From NCBI GenBank assembly GCA_017354515.1, contig JAFMQT010000189.1:1-8134 (forward strand): a DNA stretch of 8,134 nucleotides, written 5' to 3'. Both the position numbers and the translations under genes were made by a program. The stretch comes from Nocardia sp. (GTDB lineage Bacteria; Actinomycetota; Actinomycetes; Mycobacteriales; Mycobacteriaceae). The notes beneath the pieces were generated by a model. That model was given only the letters and a program-made list of their open reading frames with translations. It was not told the DNA's origin and ran no database searches. Shown piece by piece: positions 1 through 6,203 of this stretch (within the stretch, counting starts at the first letter, position 1; each line of letters opens with the position of its first letter).

Positions 1-21
1 GGTCCATTCTCGAATCGCGAC

Positions 22-2091
22 TCAGCCGTGGTAGCCGCTGAGGTTGTATACGGTCGCGCTGCCGACCTTCTGGGCGGTGAAATTCTTCGTCACCCAGTTG
101 GTGATGTCGGCGTGGGTGTTCCGTCCCCCGAATCCGCCACCGGAACCGCCTGGGCCACCGGCATTTCCGCCCTGCTGGGCACCGGATTGCCGACCGCCCT
201 GCGGACCGGTCGCCGGGGTGTGGCCGGCGTTGGCGCCGCCGGTCCCACCCCCGCCGCGGCTGTTGGAGGTCACAACGTAGTACGTGAGCTTGCCGTCGCG
301 CACATCGGCCTGGAACTGCGCGAGTGTCGGGGCCGGATCGCTGCCGCCGAAGCCGCCGATCGCCATCACCGCCTTATCGCTCTGCAACTCCAGCGCGGCC
401 GCGGCCGAGGAGCCGTTGGTGGCCGCCGCCCACTGCGAGTTCGTAGCCTGCAGCAGGGCTGTGAGCTGCGGATTGTTCTGGGTCTGACCACCGAATCCGC
501 CATGTTGCCCGCCGGCCTGAGCCGGTCCCACGGTCGGGTTACCACCCGAATGCGCGGCGGCGATGGTGGTCAGCGAATAGGCCGTCGCGCCGCCCAGGCC
601 CGCGATCAAGCCGACGGTCAGTACGGCGGCCGCCAGTTTCCGATGGGCCTGATAGGTCCACGGCAGGGCGATGAGGACGGCGGCTACCAGGGTGACGGCT
701 ATGATCGCCCAGCGCAGTTCCGGCTGCCAGCCGCTGTTACGGTGCAGCAGAACGAAACTCCACACTCCGGTGATCGCCAGCAGCGCGGCGCCACCGAACC
801 GGCCCAGCGCGGTGTCGCGCTGATTCCACATCTCGGCGAATCCGATCGCGAACATCCCGGCCACCGCGGGGGCGATCGACATGCAGTAGTACGGGTGGAC
901 CATACCGCTCATATAGCTGAGGACGCCGCCGTCGACGATGATCCAGCCACCGAACACGATCGCGCCCGCGCGGATCATATCGGTGCGCGCAGCCGTGCGC
1001 CGCGCGATCAGGACCAGCACGAAGGCCACCAGCGCGGTCGGCAGCAGCCAGCTGATCTCGAAGCCGAATTCACCGGTGAACAGCCGCTGCAGGCCGTGCG
1101 TCTGACCACCGAATCCGCCGGGGCGGCCGCCGGCCATTCCCGGATGCGCGGTGGCCGCGGTCTGTGCGGCGTTGCCGGCGGGAGCGCCCCGACCGCCACC
1201 GCCGTGGTTCTTGCCGAGGACGCGGGCGAAGCCGTTGTAGCCCAGCACCAGGTTCATGAAGTTGTTATCGGTCGACCCGGCCAGATATGGGCGCGAGGAC
1301 GCCGGCCACAGCAGCGTGAGCAGCACATACCACCCGCTCGACACGAGCAGTGCGACCAGCGCCCCGACCAGTTGCAGCAGCCGGGTACGGATCGGGTTGG
1401 GCGCGGCGATCAGGTAGGCCAGCGCCAGCGCCGGCATCACCATGAGCCCCTCGAGCATTTTGGCCAGGAAGGCGAAGCCCAGTGCCGCACCCGCGAGCAG
1501 AATCCATGTGGTGGAGGCCTTCTCGATGGCGCGGACGGTCGCGTAGGCGCCGGCCATCATCAGCAGCACCATTACCGCGTCCGGGTTGTTGAACCGGAAC
1601 ATCAAGGCGCACACCGGAATCACGGCCAGTGCGACACCCGCGAGCAGTCCGAACCAGGGATTGCGGGTAACCCGTTTCACCGCGGCGTACAGCAGGGCCA
1701 CCGAGACCACCGCCATCAGTGCCTGCGGTACCAGCATGCTGGCGCTGGAGAAGCCGAAGAGCTGTCCGGACAGTCCCATCACCCATTGCGACACCGGTGG
1801 TTTGTCGACGGTGATGAAGTTGTGCGGGTCGAGGGATCCGAAGAGCAGGGCTTCCCAGTTCTTCGATCCGGCCCAGGTGGCGCCGGCATAGAACTGGTTC
1901 CCCATACCGTTGGCGGTGATGTTCCACAGGTACATCACCGCTGTCGCGATCAGTAGGACGGCCAGTGCGCCGCGTTCGACGATCCGGGATCGGCCGGCGT
2001 GGCCGGATCCCGATTCCGCGACCGGCTCGGGCGCCGATGAGGTCTCGATGAGTGATGTAGTCACGATGCCATTAAGCCCGGCGGACTCCAC
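22..2091 (-). CDS. GT39 / ArnT-YkcB-like polyprenol-phosphate-sugar glycosyltransferase with Gly-rich loops
   Basis: Predicted 689-aa integral membrane GT-C glycosyltransferase that would transfer a sugar, probably mannose, from a polyprenyl-phosphate donor to an envelope acceptor on the outer face of the membrane. Seen: a hydrophobic segment at about 41-57, then a large extracytoplasmic loop with NQFYAGATWAG (65-75) and ITVDKPP (93-99), the acidic/KPP signature of ArnT/PMT-type enzymes. FNNPDAVMVLL (167-177), AKMLEGL (210-216), GYNGFARVLG (284-293) and HPYYCMSIAPA (399-409) follow among roughly a dozen membrane segments. Residues 540-689 resemble the C-terminal extracytoplasmic domain of YkcA/YkcB-like proteins. 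Odd: three Gly/Gln/Ala-rich stretches (about 296-333, 515-541, 611-660) carry recurrent GGFGG. The GTG start at 2091 has only a weak CAGG upstream; a GTG nine codons inside (2064) is an alternative with no better site. It lies 63 bp after the GT87 gene, so co-transcription is plausible. Family is secure; donor and acceptor are not. Confidence 0.9.
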   Translation of the reverse strand: MESAGLNGIVTTSLIETSSAPEPVAESGSGHAGRSRIVERGALAVLLIATAVMYLWNITANGMGNQFYAGATWAGSKNWEALLFGSLDPHNFITVDKPPVSQWVMGLSGQLFGFSSASMLVPQALMAVVSVALLYAAVKRVTRNPWFGLLAGVALAVIPVCALMFRFNNPDAVMVLLMMAGAYATVRAIEKASTTWILLAGAALGFAFLAKMLEGLMVMPALALAYLIAAPNPIRTRLLQLVGALVALLVSSGWYVLLTLLWPASSRPYLAGSTDNNFMNLVLGYNGFARVLGKNHGGGGRGAPAGNAAQTAATAHPGMAGGRPGGFGGQTHGLQRLFTGEFGFEISWLLPTALVAFVLVLIARRTAARTDMIRAGAIVFGGWIIVDGGVLSYMSGMVHPYYCMSIAPAVAGMFAIGFAEMWNQRDTALGRFGGAALLAITGVWSFVLLHRNSGWQPELRWAIIAVTLVAAVLIALPWTYQAHRKLAAAVLTVGLIAGLGGATAYSLTTIAAAHSGGNPTVGPAQAGGQHGGFGGQTQNNPQLTALLQATNSQWAAATNGSSAAAALELQSDKAVMAIGGFGGSDPAPTLAQFQADVRDGKLTYYVVTSNSRGGGGTGGANAGHTPATGPQGGRQSGAQQGGNAGGPGGSGGGFGGRNTHADITNWVTKNFTAQKVGSATVYNLSGYHG

Positions 2092-2130
2092 AGAAACCTG
2101 TGAGCGCCCGGTGAGCTTGCCGTGAACGCC

Positions 2131-2149
2131 CGAGCGGTCAGGCCGCCCG
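2131..2149 (-). terminator. Hairpin just after the GT87 stop: weak terminator or attenuator
   Basis: Read on the minus strand, CGGGCGG (2149-2143) can pair with CCGCTCG (2137-2131) across the 5-base loop CCTGA. This gives a 7-bp stem with one G-U pair, starting about 5 bases after the GT87 stop codon. No T-tract follows, so it may end transcription only partly, or merely protect the upstream message, before the GT39 gene. The rest of the 63-bp gap holds short direct repeats and no recognisable promoter. Confidence 0.33.
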
Positions 2150-2154
2150 ATCGG

Positions 2155-3393
2155 TCAGGCCACGGCCGCTACGGGCGCCGGCGCTTCGGTCCGCAGTGCC
2201 CGGTTCCACCAGCGCGTCTCGTCGTCGACGGGCCGCCACAGCCGCACGATCGACCAGACCGTGGCGTAGACGAGGACGCCGTTGCGCAGCAGCAGCACGA
2301 TCACGCCGACCACATGCCCGGAGGCGACCTTGTCATAGACGAACGGGAATTCGACCTGACTCAACAGCGCCGAGACCAGAACCAGCAGCACGATCGGCCG
2401 CTGCGTGGTGCTGCGATACAACGCACAGACGGCGGCGACCGCGACCGCCCAGATCAGATACTGCGGGCTCAGCACGCGACTGGTGGTCAAGGCGATCAGG
2501 ACGGCGGCCAGCGCCAGGTCCGGAGCCGGCGGACGTTTACGCCACCACACGACCAGCAGTATGAGCCCACCGATCACGGTGAGCGGGACGCAGCAGTGCG
2601 AGACCGCCGAAACGCCGGGGCCCAGCAGTTCCTCGGCGCCGTACCGATGCGTGATGCGCCAACTGTGCCGGATCAGCCGGGCGATCATCAACGGCGTGGT
2701 GGCCGGGGCCTCGATCTGCAGACCGCGTTCGGACTGGAAGCGCGCGAACGACCACGCGCCCGGACCGATCGTGGTCAGGGCCGCGCCCATCACCGCACCG
2801 GATACGGCGGCCGAAACCCCCATCCGCCACAGCACCGGACGTTTCCAGCCCAGCAGCACCACGATCGGCCACAGTTTCAACAGCACCCCGGCCGCGACCG
2901 CCACCCCCGCGGCCAGCGGTCTGCGCAACGCCCACAGCAGGGCGGCGACCGCCGAGGCCGCCACGATCAGGTCGAACCGGCCGTAGAGCACCCGGCCTAC
3001 CAGCGCGACACCGAGAACCCACACCCACGGCCCGGCCCAGCTCGCGACCCGTCCCTCGCGCCGCACACTCCGTATCAGCAACCCCAGCACGCCGGCGTCG
3101 GCGGCGCCGACCATCGCGAAGAACCACCAGGTGTAGGCGTGTCCGGCACCCAGCAACCAGGGCGCCACCATCACCACCGCGGCGCCGGGCGGGTACTGCC
3201 AGCGCTCATCAGCCAGCGGGAAGGTGTGCTGGTGGACGAAAACCCCGGCCCATTCGCGGTACAACCCCAGGTCGGCGGCACATCCGTCCCAGATGCTGTG
3301 CGGCAGGGCCGTCACCCCGATGAACACCACGATCAGTGCCCGGGTGAGCACCCACACCGTCCACAATCTCGATACCGTCGACCATCTGAGCAC
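2155..3393 (-). CDS. GT87-family (DUF2029) polyprenol-phosphate-mannose-dependent mannosyltransferase-like membrane protein
   Basis: Predicted 412-aa polytopic GT-C enzyme of the GT87 family, whose mycobacterial members (such as PimE) extend phosphatidylinositol mannosides or lipoarabinomannan using polyprenol-phosphate-mannose. Seen: an N-terminal membrane segment (about 13-31), then a loop with DLGLYREWAG (41-50) and the YPPG motif (67-70). GRFDLIVAAS (138-147), LKLWPIVVLLG (172-182), RGLQIEAPATT (223-233) and RVLSPQYLIWA (306-316) follow, all typical of this family. About ten to twelve hydrophobic segments span the protein and the tail is cytoplasm-like and Arg/Trp-rich. The frame stays open upstream to 3765, but that extension lacks membrane character and overlaps the divergent macro-domain gene. 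The GTG at 3393 is preferred because AAGGTGG lies 6 bases upstream, and the resulting length is normal for the family. It is first in a probable two-gene unit with the GT39 gene. Substrate is not deducible. Confidence 0.9.
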   Translation of the reverse strand: MLRWSTVSRLWTVWVLTRALIVVFIGVTALPHSIWDGCAADLGLYREWAGVFVHQHTFPLADERWQYPPGAAVVMVAPWLLGAGHAYTWWFFAMVGAADAGVLGLLIRSVRREGRVASWAGPWVWVLGVALVGRVLYGRFDLIVAASAVAALLWALRRPLAAGVAVAAGVLLKLWPIVVLLGWKRPVLWRMGVSAAVSGAVMGAALTTIGPGAWSFARFQSERGLQIEAPATTPLMIARLIRHSWRITHRYGAEELLGPGVSAVSHCCVPLTVIGGLILLVVWWRKRPPAPDLALAAVLIALTTSRVLSPQYLIWAVAVAAVCALYRSTTQRPIVLLVLVSALLSQVEFPFVYDKVASGHVVGVIVLLLRNGVLVYATVWSIVRLWRPVDDETRWWNRALRTEAPAPVAAVA

Positions 3394-3399
3394 AACAGG

Positions 3400-3406
3400 C
3401 CACCTT
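3400..3406 (-). promoter_or_regulatory. Ribosome binding site fixing the GT87 start
   Basis: Minus-strand AAGGTGG (3406-3400) is followed by a 6-base spacer and GTG (3393-3391). This is the only good Shine-Dalgarno match near the N-terminus and decides the start against longer readings. A nearly identical arrangement precedes the lipase at 5252-5268. Confidence 0.75.
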
Positions 3407-3492
3407 AATCGGTACCGGCGTGCGGGGTGGGCCAGGGCGATCGCCGATACCGCGAACCCGCGGCGCGTAGCGTGATGCGCACGGTCGTCCGT

Positions 3493-3500
3493 GGAGGAGG
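3493..3500 (+). promoter_or_regulatory. Ribosome binding site of the macro-domain gene
   Basis: GGAGGAGG (3493-3500) sits just before ATG (3503) and GTG (3506), and serves either start. GGAGG is 5 bases from the ATG; AGGAGG is 5 bases from the GTG. The in-frame GTG at 3491 overlaps the site itself and is therefore unlikely to be the start. Confidence 0.75.
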
Positions 3501-3502
3501 CA

Positions 3503-4042
3503 ATGGTGAGTTCAGGGGCGGGGCCCGCGATATCGGTGGTGCGCGGAGATATCACCGCGCAGCAGGTGGATGCGATCGTGAACGCCGCCAATTCCCGGAT
3601 GCGCGGCGGTGGCGGGGTCGACGGAGCGATACACCGGGCCGGTGGGCCGGGGGTTTTGGCGGACTGCGTCGCCCGCTTCCCGCGCGGGCTGGCGACCGGC
3701 GATGCCGGATGGACCACGGCGGGCGACATGCCGGCGCGGTATGTGATCCACACCGTGGGACCCAATTATCGTGCGGGCCAAACGGATCGGGCACTGCTGG
3801 AATCGTGCTACCGGCGTTCACTGGAGGTGGCCGATGAGCTGGGCGTCACCTCGGTGGCCTTCCCGGTGATCAGTGCCGGTGTCTACGGTTGGCCGCTGGA
3901 CGATGCGGTCGCCACCGCTGTCCACTCCGTCGCCCACGCCGCGTCCCGGGTTCAGAACCTGCGATTCGTCGCGTTCGACGATCGAATCTACGAACTCTTC
4001 GCCCACCTCGAACACGCGCCCCCGAACTACCACATCCGGTAA
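3503..4042 (+). CDS. MacroD/YmdB-type macro-domain protein (O-acetyl-ADP-ribose deacetylase-like)
   Basis: Predicted 179-aa soluble protein that is a single macro domain. MacroD-type members bind ADP-ribose, deacetylate O-acetyl-ADP-ribose and can remove mono-ADP-ribose from acidic side chains. Seen: VRGDIT (13-18; the Asp contacts adenine in the family), IVNAAN (25-30), then GGGGVDGAIHRAGGP (35-49) containing the family's catalytic Asn/Asp region (N30, D40). The GDAGWTTAGDMPARYVIHTVGP segment (66-87) and the phosphate-loop SAGVYGWP (124-131) follow. All expected motifs are intact, and the length matches stand-alone bacterial YmdB-type proteins. No signal peptide or extra domain. ATG 3503 is chosen because a strong Shine-Dalgarno lies at 3493-3500; GTG 3506 is equally possible and changes one residue. 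The gene is alone on the plus strand, divergent from GT87 and convergent with the lipase. No toxin-like or ADP-ribosyltransferase partner is visible nearby, so a housekeeping ADP-ribose role is the default reading. Confidence 0.93.
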   Translation: MVSSGAGPAISVVRGDITAQQVDAIVNAANSRMRGGGGVDGAIHRAGGPGVLADCVARFPRGLATGDAGWTTAGDMPARYVIHTVGPNYRAGQTDRALLESCYRRSLEVADELGVTSVAFPVISAGVYGWPLDDAVATAVHSVAHAASRVQNLRFVAFDDRIYELFAHLEHAPPNYHIR

Positions 4043-4047
4043 CGATC

Positions 4048-4073
4048 CCCCACCGGCCGGAGGACCGACGGGG
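4048..4073 (-). terminator. Terminator-like hairpin after the lipase gene
   Basis: On the minus strand CCCCGTCGG (4073-4065) pairs with CCGGTGGGG (4056-4048) across an 8-base loop: nine pairs, two of them G-U. The hairpin begins about 11 bases past the lipase stop, inside the 42-bp convergent gap. No T-tract follows, as is common for actinobacterial terminators. The plus-strand version has two A-C mismatches, so it should work mainly on the lipase transcript. Confidence 0.42.
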
Positions 4074-4084
4074 CGGGCGATGCA

Positions 4085-5254
4085 TCAGGGCTTGCCGCTG
4101 CCGCCCACCAACCACGGATTGAAGGCGCAGGTCAGGTTCGGCGAGCGCCCAGGGGCGAGGGTGTGCAGGATTATCGATAGGACTCGCGGGGAGTACATCA
4201 GCGTCAGGTGGTCGGACATATCCTGTCCGCATCCGTCCTGCAGGGTGATGTTGTCGACCCTCGCACCGGGTCCGGGCCGCAGGAAGGTCGAATCGTACGG
4301 GGTGGAGACTTCGTCGTAGCGACTGCCCACGACCGTGTATTGCACGCCGGGCACGGTGTCACCGCCCGCATTGAGTTGCTCGAGGAAATCCGAGCCGACC
4401 GTCTGCTGGGCGGCGGCGTGGCCGACGTAGATCTCCGACGGGCCCAGCGTATCGATGCCGAAATTCTGGACCGCCCGTCCGAGGGAGCCGATGCCGTCGA
4501 GGGTCGTGCCGTGGTTGGTCGCACCGAATGTCATCAGGTGATCGACCTTCGGCGCCCCGCCGTCGAATTTCATGTACCACCGCGACATCGGTCCACCCTG
4601 CGAATGGGCCACGATGTTCACCTTGTGCGCGCCGGTGGCCGCCAATACTCGATCGGTGAACCGCGCCAATTGTTTCGACGAGTCCTGGATATAGCCGGTG
4701 CCGTAGGTGCCCGGAAGGATCGCACCGACCCCGCCGCCCTGGTCCGGAGTCGACCGTCCGTAATTGAATGTGAACACGCAGTAGCCGGCGTCCCTGATCG
4801 GCTGGCTGACGTAGGCGAAGTTTTCGTAGGCGTTCTCCCACGTCCCGTGTACCAGCACCACCGGTTCGGGGTGTGCGGCGCCGGGCCGACACTTCCAGTC
4901 GTCGGCTCCTGGCGGCGCCACGTCGGGATGGAGCGCGCCGTAGTTCATCGCGGACAGGAATGCGGTCTGCGACGGGCCGAAACCTACTGTGTCCGTCGAT
5001 GTTCCACCGGACAACCCGGAACTCGCCCCGGCGATCGCATGCGCGGCCGGATTGCTCGAGCCACGCGTGATGATCTCCGCGAGTTGCTGCTGCTGATCAC
5101 CGTCTGCGGGGCCGGGTGCGGCGCCGGCCCCGGTGGCCGCGCTGATGGCGAGCACGAAGACCCCGGCGGCGGCGATTGCCATGGTCAGAAGCCGGCGACG
5201 AGCGTGCCGGTTCATATCGAGCGACATTCGCGGTAACGCATCATGGATAACCAC
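4085..5254 (-). CDS. Secreted class-2 lipase/esterase (alpha/beta hydrolase)
   Basis: Predicted 389-aa exported serine hydrolase, most like actinobacterial class-2 triacylglycerol lipases/esterases. Seen: a basic n-region (NRHARRR, 15-21), a hydrophobic core (about 22-41) and a likely signal-peptidase site near ATGAGA-AP (40-47). The mature part has the oxyanion segment VLVHGTWEN (133-141), the nucleophile elbow AHSQGG (S218), ATNHGT (245-250), a catalytic-Asp candidate in YDEVSTPY (D314) and a catalytic-His candidate in SDHLTL (H349). Four cysteines (122, 159, 342, 376) are spaced to form two disulfides, fitting secretion. GTG 5254 is chosen because GAGGGTGG lies 6 bases upstream. ATG codons at residues 10 and 14 lack such a site but would give a more ordinary signal peptide; the upstream GTG at 5275 precedes the ribosome site and is rejected. 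It lies 67 bp behind the ABC permease on the same strand, so read-through from the NRPS operon is possible. Natural substrate unknown. Confidence 0.88.
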   Translation of the reverse strand: MVIHDALPRMSLDMNRHARRRLLTMAIAAAGVFVLAISAATGAGAAPGPADGDQQQQLAEIITRGSSNPAAHAIAGASSGLSGGTSTDTVGFGPSQTAFLSAMNYGALHPDVAPPGADDWKCRPGAAHPEPVVLVHGTWENAYENFAYVSQPIRDAGYCVFTFNYGRSTPDQGGGVGAILPGTYGTGYIQDSSKQLARFTDRVLAATGAHKVNIVAHSQGGPMSRWYMKFDGGAPKVDHLMTFGATNHGTTLDGIGSLGRAVQNFGIDTLGPSEIYVGHAAAQQTVGSDFLEQLNAGGDTVPGVQYTVVGSRYDEVSTPYDSTFLRPGPGARVDNITLQDGCGQDMSDHLTLMYSPRVLSIILHTLAPGRSPNLTCAFNPWLVGGSGKP

Positions 5255-5260
5255 AGTAGG

Positions 5261-5268
5261 CCACCCTC
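5261..5268 (-). promoter_or_regulatory. Ribosome binding site fixing the lipase start
   Basis: Minus-strand GAGGGTGG (5268-5261), then CCTACT, then GTG (5254-5252). It is the only good match near the candidate starts and favours a protein with about 14 residues ahead of the MNRHARRR signal-peptide start. Confidence 0.65.
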
Positions 5269-5308
5269 GATACACGTGGGCGATAATCGGTGTGCCCGTG
5301 CACTATCG
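5268..5308. promoter_or_regulatory. Inverted and repeated CGATA sites between permease and lipase
   Basis: The 67-bp gap carries CGATA at 5268-5272 and 5281-5285 and its complement TATCG at 5304-5308. Between the last two lies a GTGC-CCGT-GCAC hairpin (5292-5303). Together CGATA+GTGC and GCAC+TATCG form a 9-bp inverted repeat with a 6-base bulge (ATCGGT). It could be an operator for the lipase, or a hairpin after the permease stop, 14 bases away. No convincing -35/-10 pair is visible. Confidence 0.3.
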
Positions 5309-5321
5309 ACTGCTGGCGGGC

Positions 5322-6203
5322 TCACCGGCTGGCGACCCGGCGATATCGCAACAATGCCAGCGGGACGCACACCACCAGGATCACGATCGACGCGAGGACC
5401 GCGTACTCGACGCAGTGGTCGGCGGGCCATCCGGTGGCCGGGGGGAACAATGGTGGTGACGGGTTGCCGAACAGCCGCCGGCCCGCCGCCGCGACCGCGG
5501 TGATCGGATTCCACGCGGCGATCACTCGCAGCGGACCGGGCAGCGATTCGCCGGAAATGAACGCCGAGGAGATGAACGAGAGCGGGAACAACCAGATCAA
5601 CCCCGCACTCTGCGCCACTTCGACATTCGGCGCCAGCAGTCCGGTGAGTGCCCCCACCCAGGACATGGCGAAGGCGAACAGCAGGATCAGCGCGTAGGCC
5701 TGGACCGCGGCGCCGAGGCCGCCCTCGATCCGCCAGCCGACGATATATCCGCAGGCGGTCATCACCACCAGACTGAGCACGTTGACCACCAGGTCGGACA
5801 GGGTCCGGCCCAGCAGTACCGCCGGCCGCGACATCGGCAGTGAACGCATCCGGTCGATGATGCCCTTCTCCAGATCACCGGCCAGTCCCACAGTGGTGAA
5901 GGCCGCGTTGAACGCGACTGTCTGCGTGAAGATTCCGGCGATCAGGAATTCGCGGTACTGTCCGCCGCCGAGTGAGGCGCCGAAGACATACGCGAACAGG
6001 AAGACGAACATCAGCGGCTGCACCGTGGCGGTGACCAGCAGGGTGGGCACCCGCGCGATGGTCAGCAGGTTCCGGTGCGCCACGATCGCACTGTCGCGCA
6101 GGAACCGCAGCCGGGCCCGGCCGGCTTCGTTCCACGAATCGTGTTCGGCCGCAGTGGTTGCCGGACTCTCCGGCGCTACGAGGTCGGGCTCGACGATAGT
6201 CAC
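5322..6203 (-). CDS. DrrB-type ABC-2 exporter permease
   Basis: Predicted 293-aa inner-membrane subunit of a DrrAB-type drug/natural-product exporter, expected to pair with the ATPase domain encoded just upstream. Seen: a soluble N-terminus (about 1-50), then around six hydrophobic segments (about 55-76, 85-107, 132-156, 168-191, 197-219, 265-285). The conserved cytoplasmic loop DLEKGIIDRMRSLPMSR (110-126) and the family stretch FPLSFISSAFISGESLPGP (206-224) followed by WNPITAV (231-237) are diagnostic of DrrB-like ABC-2 permeases. The length is usual. GTG 6203 is the start: it overlaps the upstream TGA as GTGA (4 bp) and has GAGGAGG 7 bases ahead, so translation is very likely coupled to the ATPase. 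No second permease (DrrC-like) follows. The context suggests export of the peptide or lipopeptide made by the adjoining NRPS; substrate direction is inference from family and position. Confidence 0.91.
   Translation of the reverse strand: MTIVEPDLVAPESPATTAAEHDSWNEAGRARLRFLRDSAIVAHRNLLTIARVPTLLVTATVQPLMFVFLFAYVFGASLGGGQYREFLIAGIFTQTVAFNAAFTTVGLAGDLEKGIIDRMRSLPMSRPAVLLGRTLSDLVVNVLSLVVMTACGYIVGWRIEGGLGAAVQAYALILLFAFAMSWVGALTGLLAPNVEVAQSAGLIWLFPLSFISSAFISGESLPGPLRVIAAWNPITAVAAAGRRLFGNPSPPLFPPATGWPADHCVEYAVLASIVILVVCVPLALLRYRRVASR

Larger units (their letters stand above)
3394..3502. promoter_or_regulatory. Divergent intergenic region between GT87 and macro-domain genes
   Basis: These 109 bp must hold promoters for both divergent genes. 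Visible structure: a perfect 10-bp palindrome GGCGATCGCC (3436-3445), immediately followed by an inverted repeat CCGCG-AACC-CGCGG (3450-3463). TAGCGT (3468-3473) fits the loose actinobacterial -10 pattern TAnnnT for the plus strand, but no convincing -35 box is present. No clear -10 was found for the GT87 direction. The palindromes could be operator sites; at this GC content short ones also arise by chance. Confidence 0.4.

Noticed and set aside
28..1956. Long plus-strand open frame (642 codons) opposite the GT39 gene
   Set aside because: Its translation is rich in Arg, Gln, His and Gly without domains, as expected from the antisense of a high-GC gene; the minus strand has clear GT39 motifs and membrane segments.
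2122..3408. Plus-strand open frame (428 codons) opposite the GT87 gene
   Set aside because: Low-complexity Arg/His/Gln/Pro translation with no recognisable motif; a shadow of the minus-strand membrane protein.
3436..3445. GGCGATCGCC as a member of a dispersed repeat family such as cyanobacterial HIP1
   Set aside because: Only one copy is noted in the window and the organism is clearly actinobacterial; a chance palindrome or local operator is more likely.
3394..3765. N-terminal extension of the GT87 frame up to 3765
   Set aside because: It would add 124 non-hydrophobic residues, overlap the well-supported macro-domain gene and ignore the good ribosome site before GTG 3393.
4048..4073. Bidirectional terminator for both the macro-domain gene and the lipase
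   Set aside because: The stem has two A-C mismatches in plus-strand RNA but G-U pairs in minus-strand RNA, so only the lipase direction is supported.
4208..5236. Plus-strand open frame (342 codons) opposite the lipase
   Set aside because: No domain motifs; the minus strand has a signal peptide, catalytic triad and paired cysteines.
5255..5275. Lipase start at GTG 5275
   Set aside because: It lies upstream of the GAGGGTGG ribosome site (5268-5261), which points to GTG 5254 instead, and it has no site of its own.
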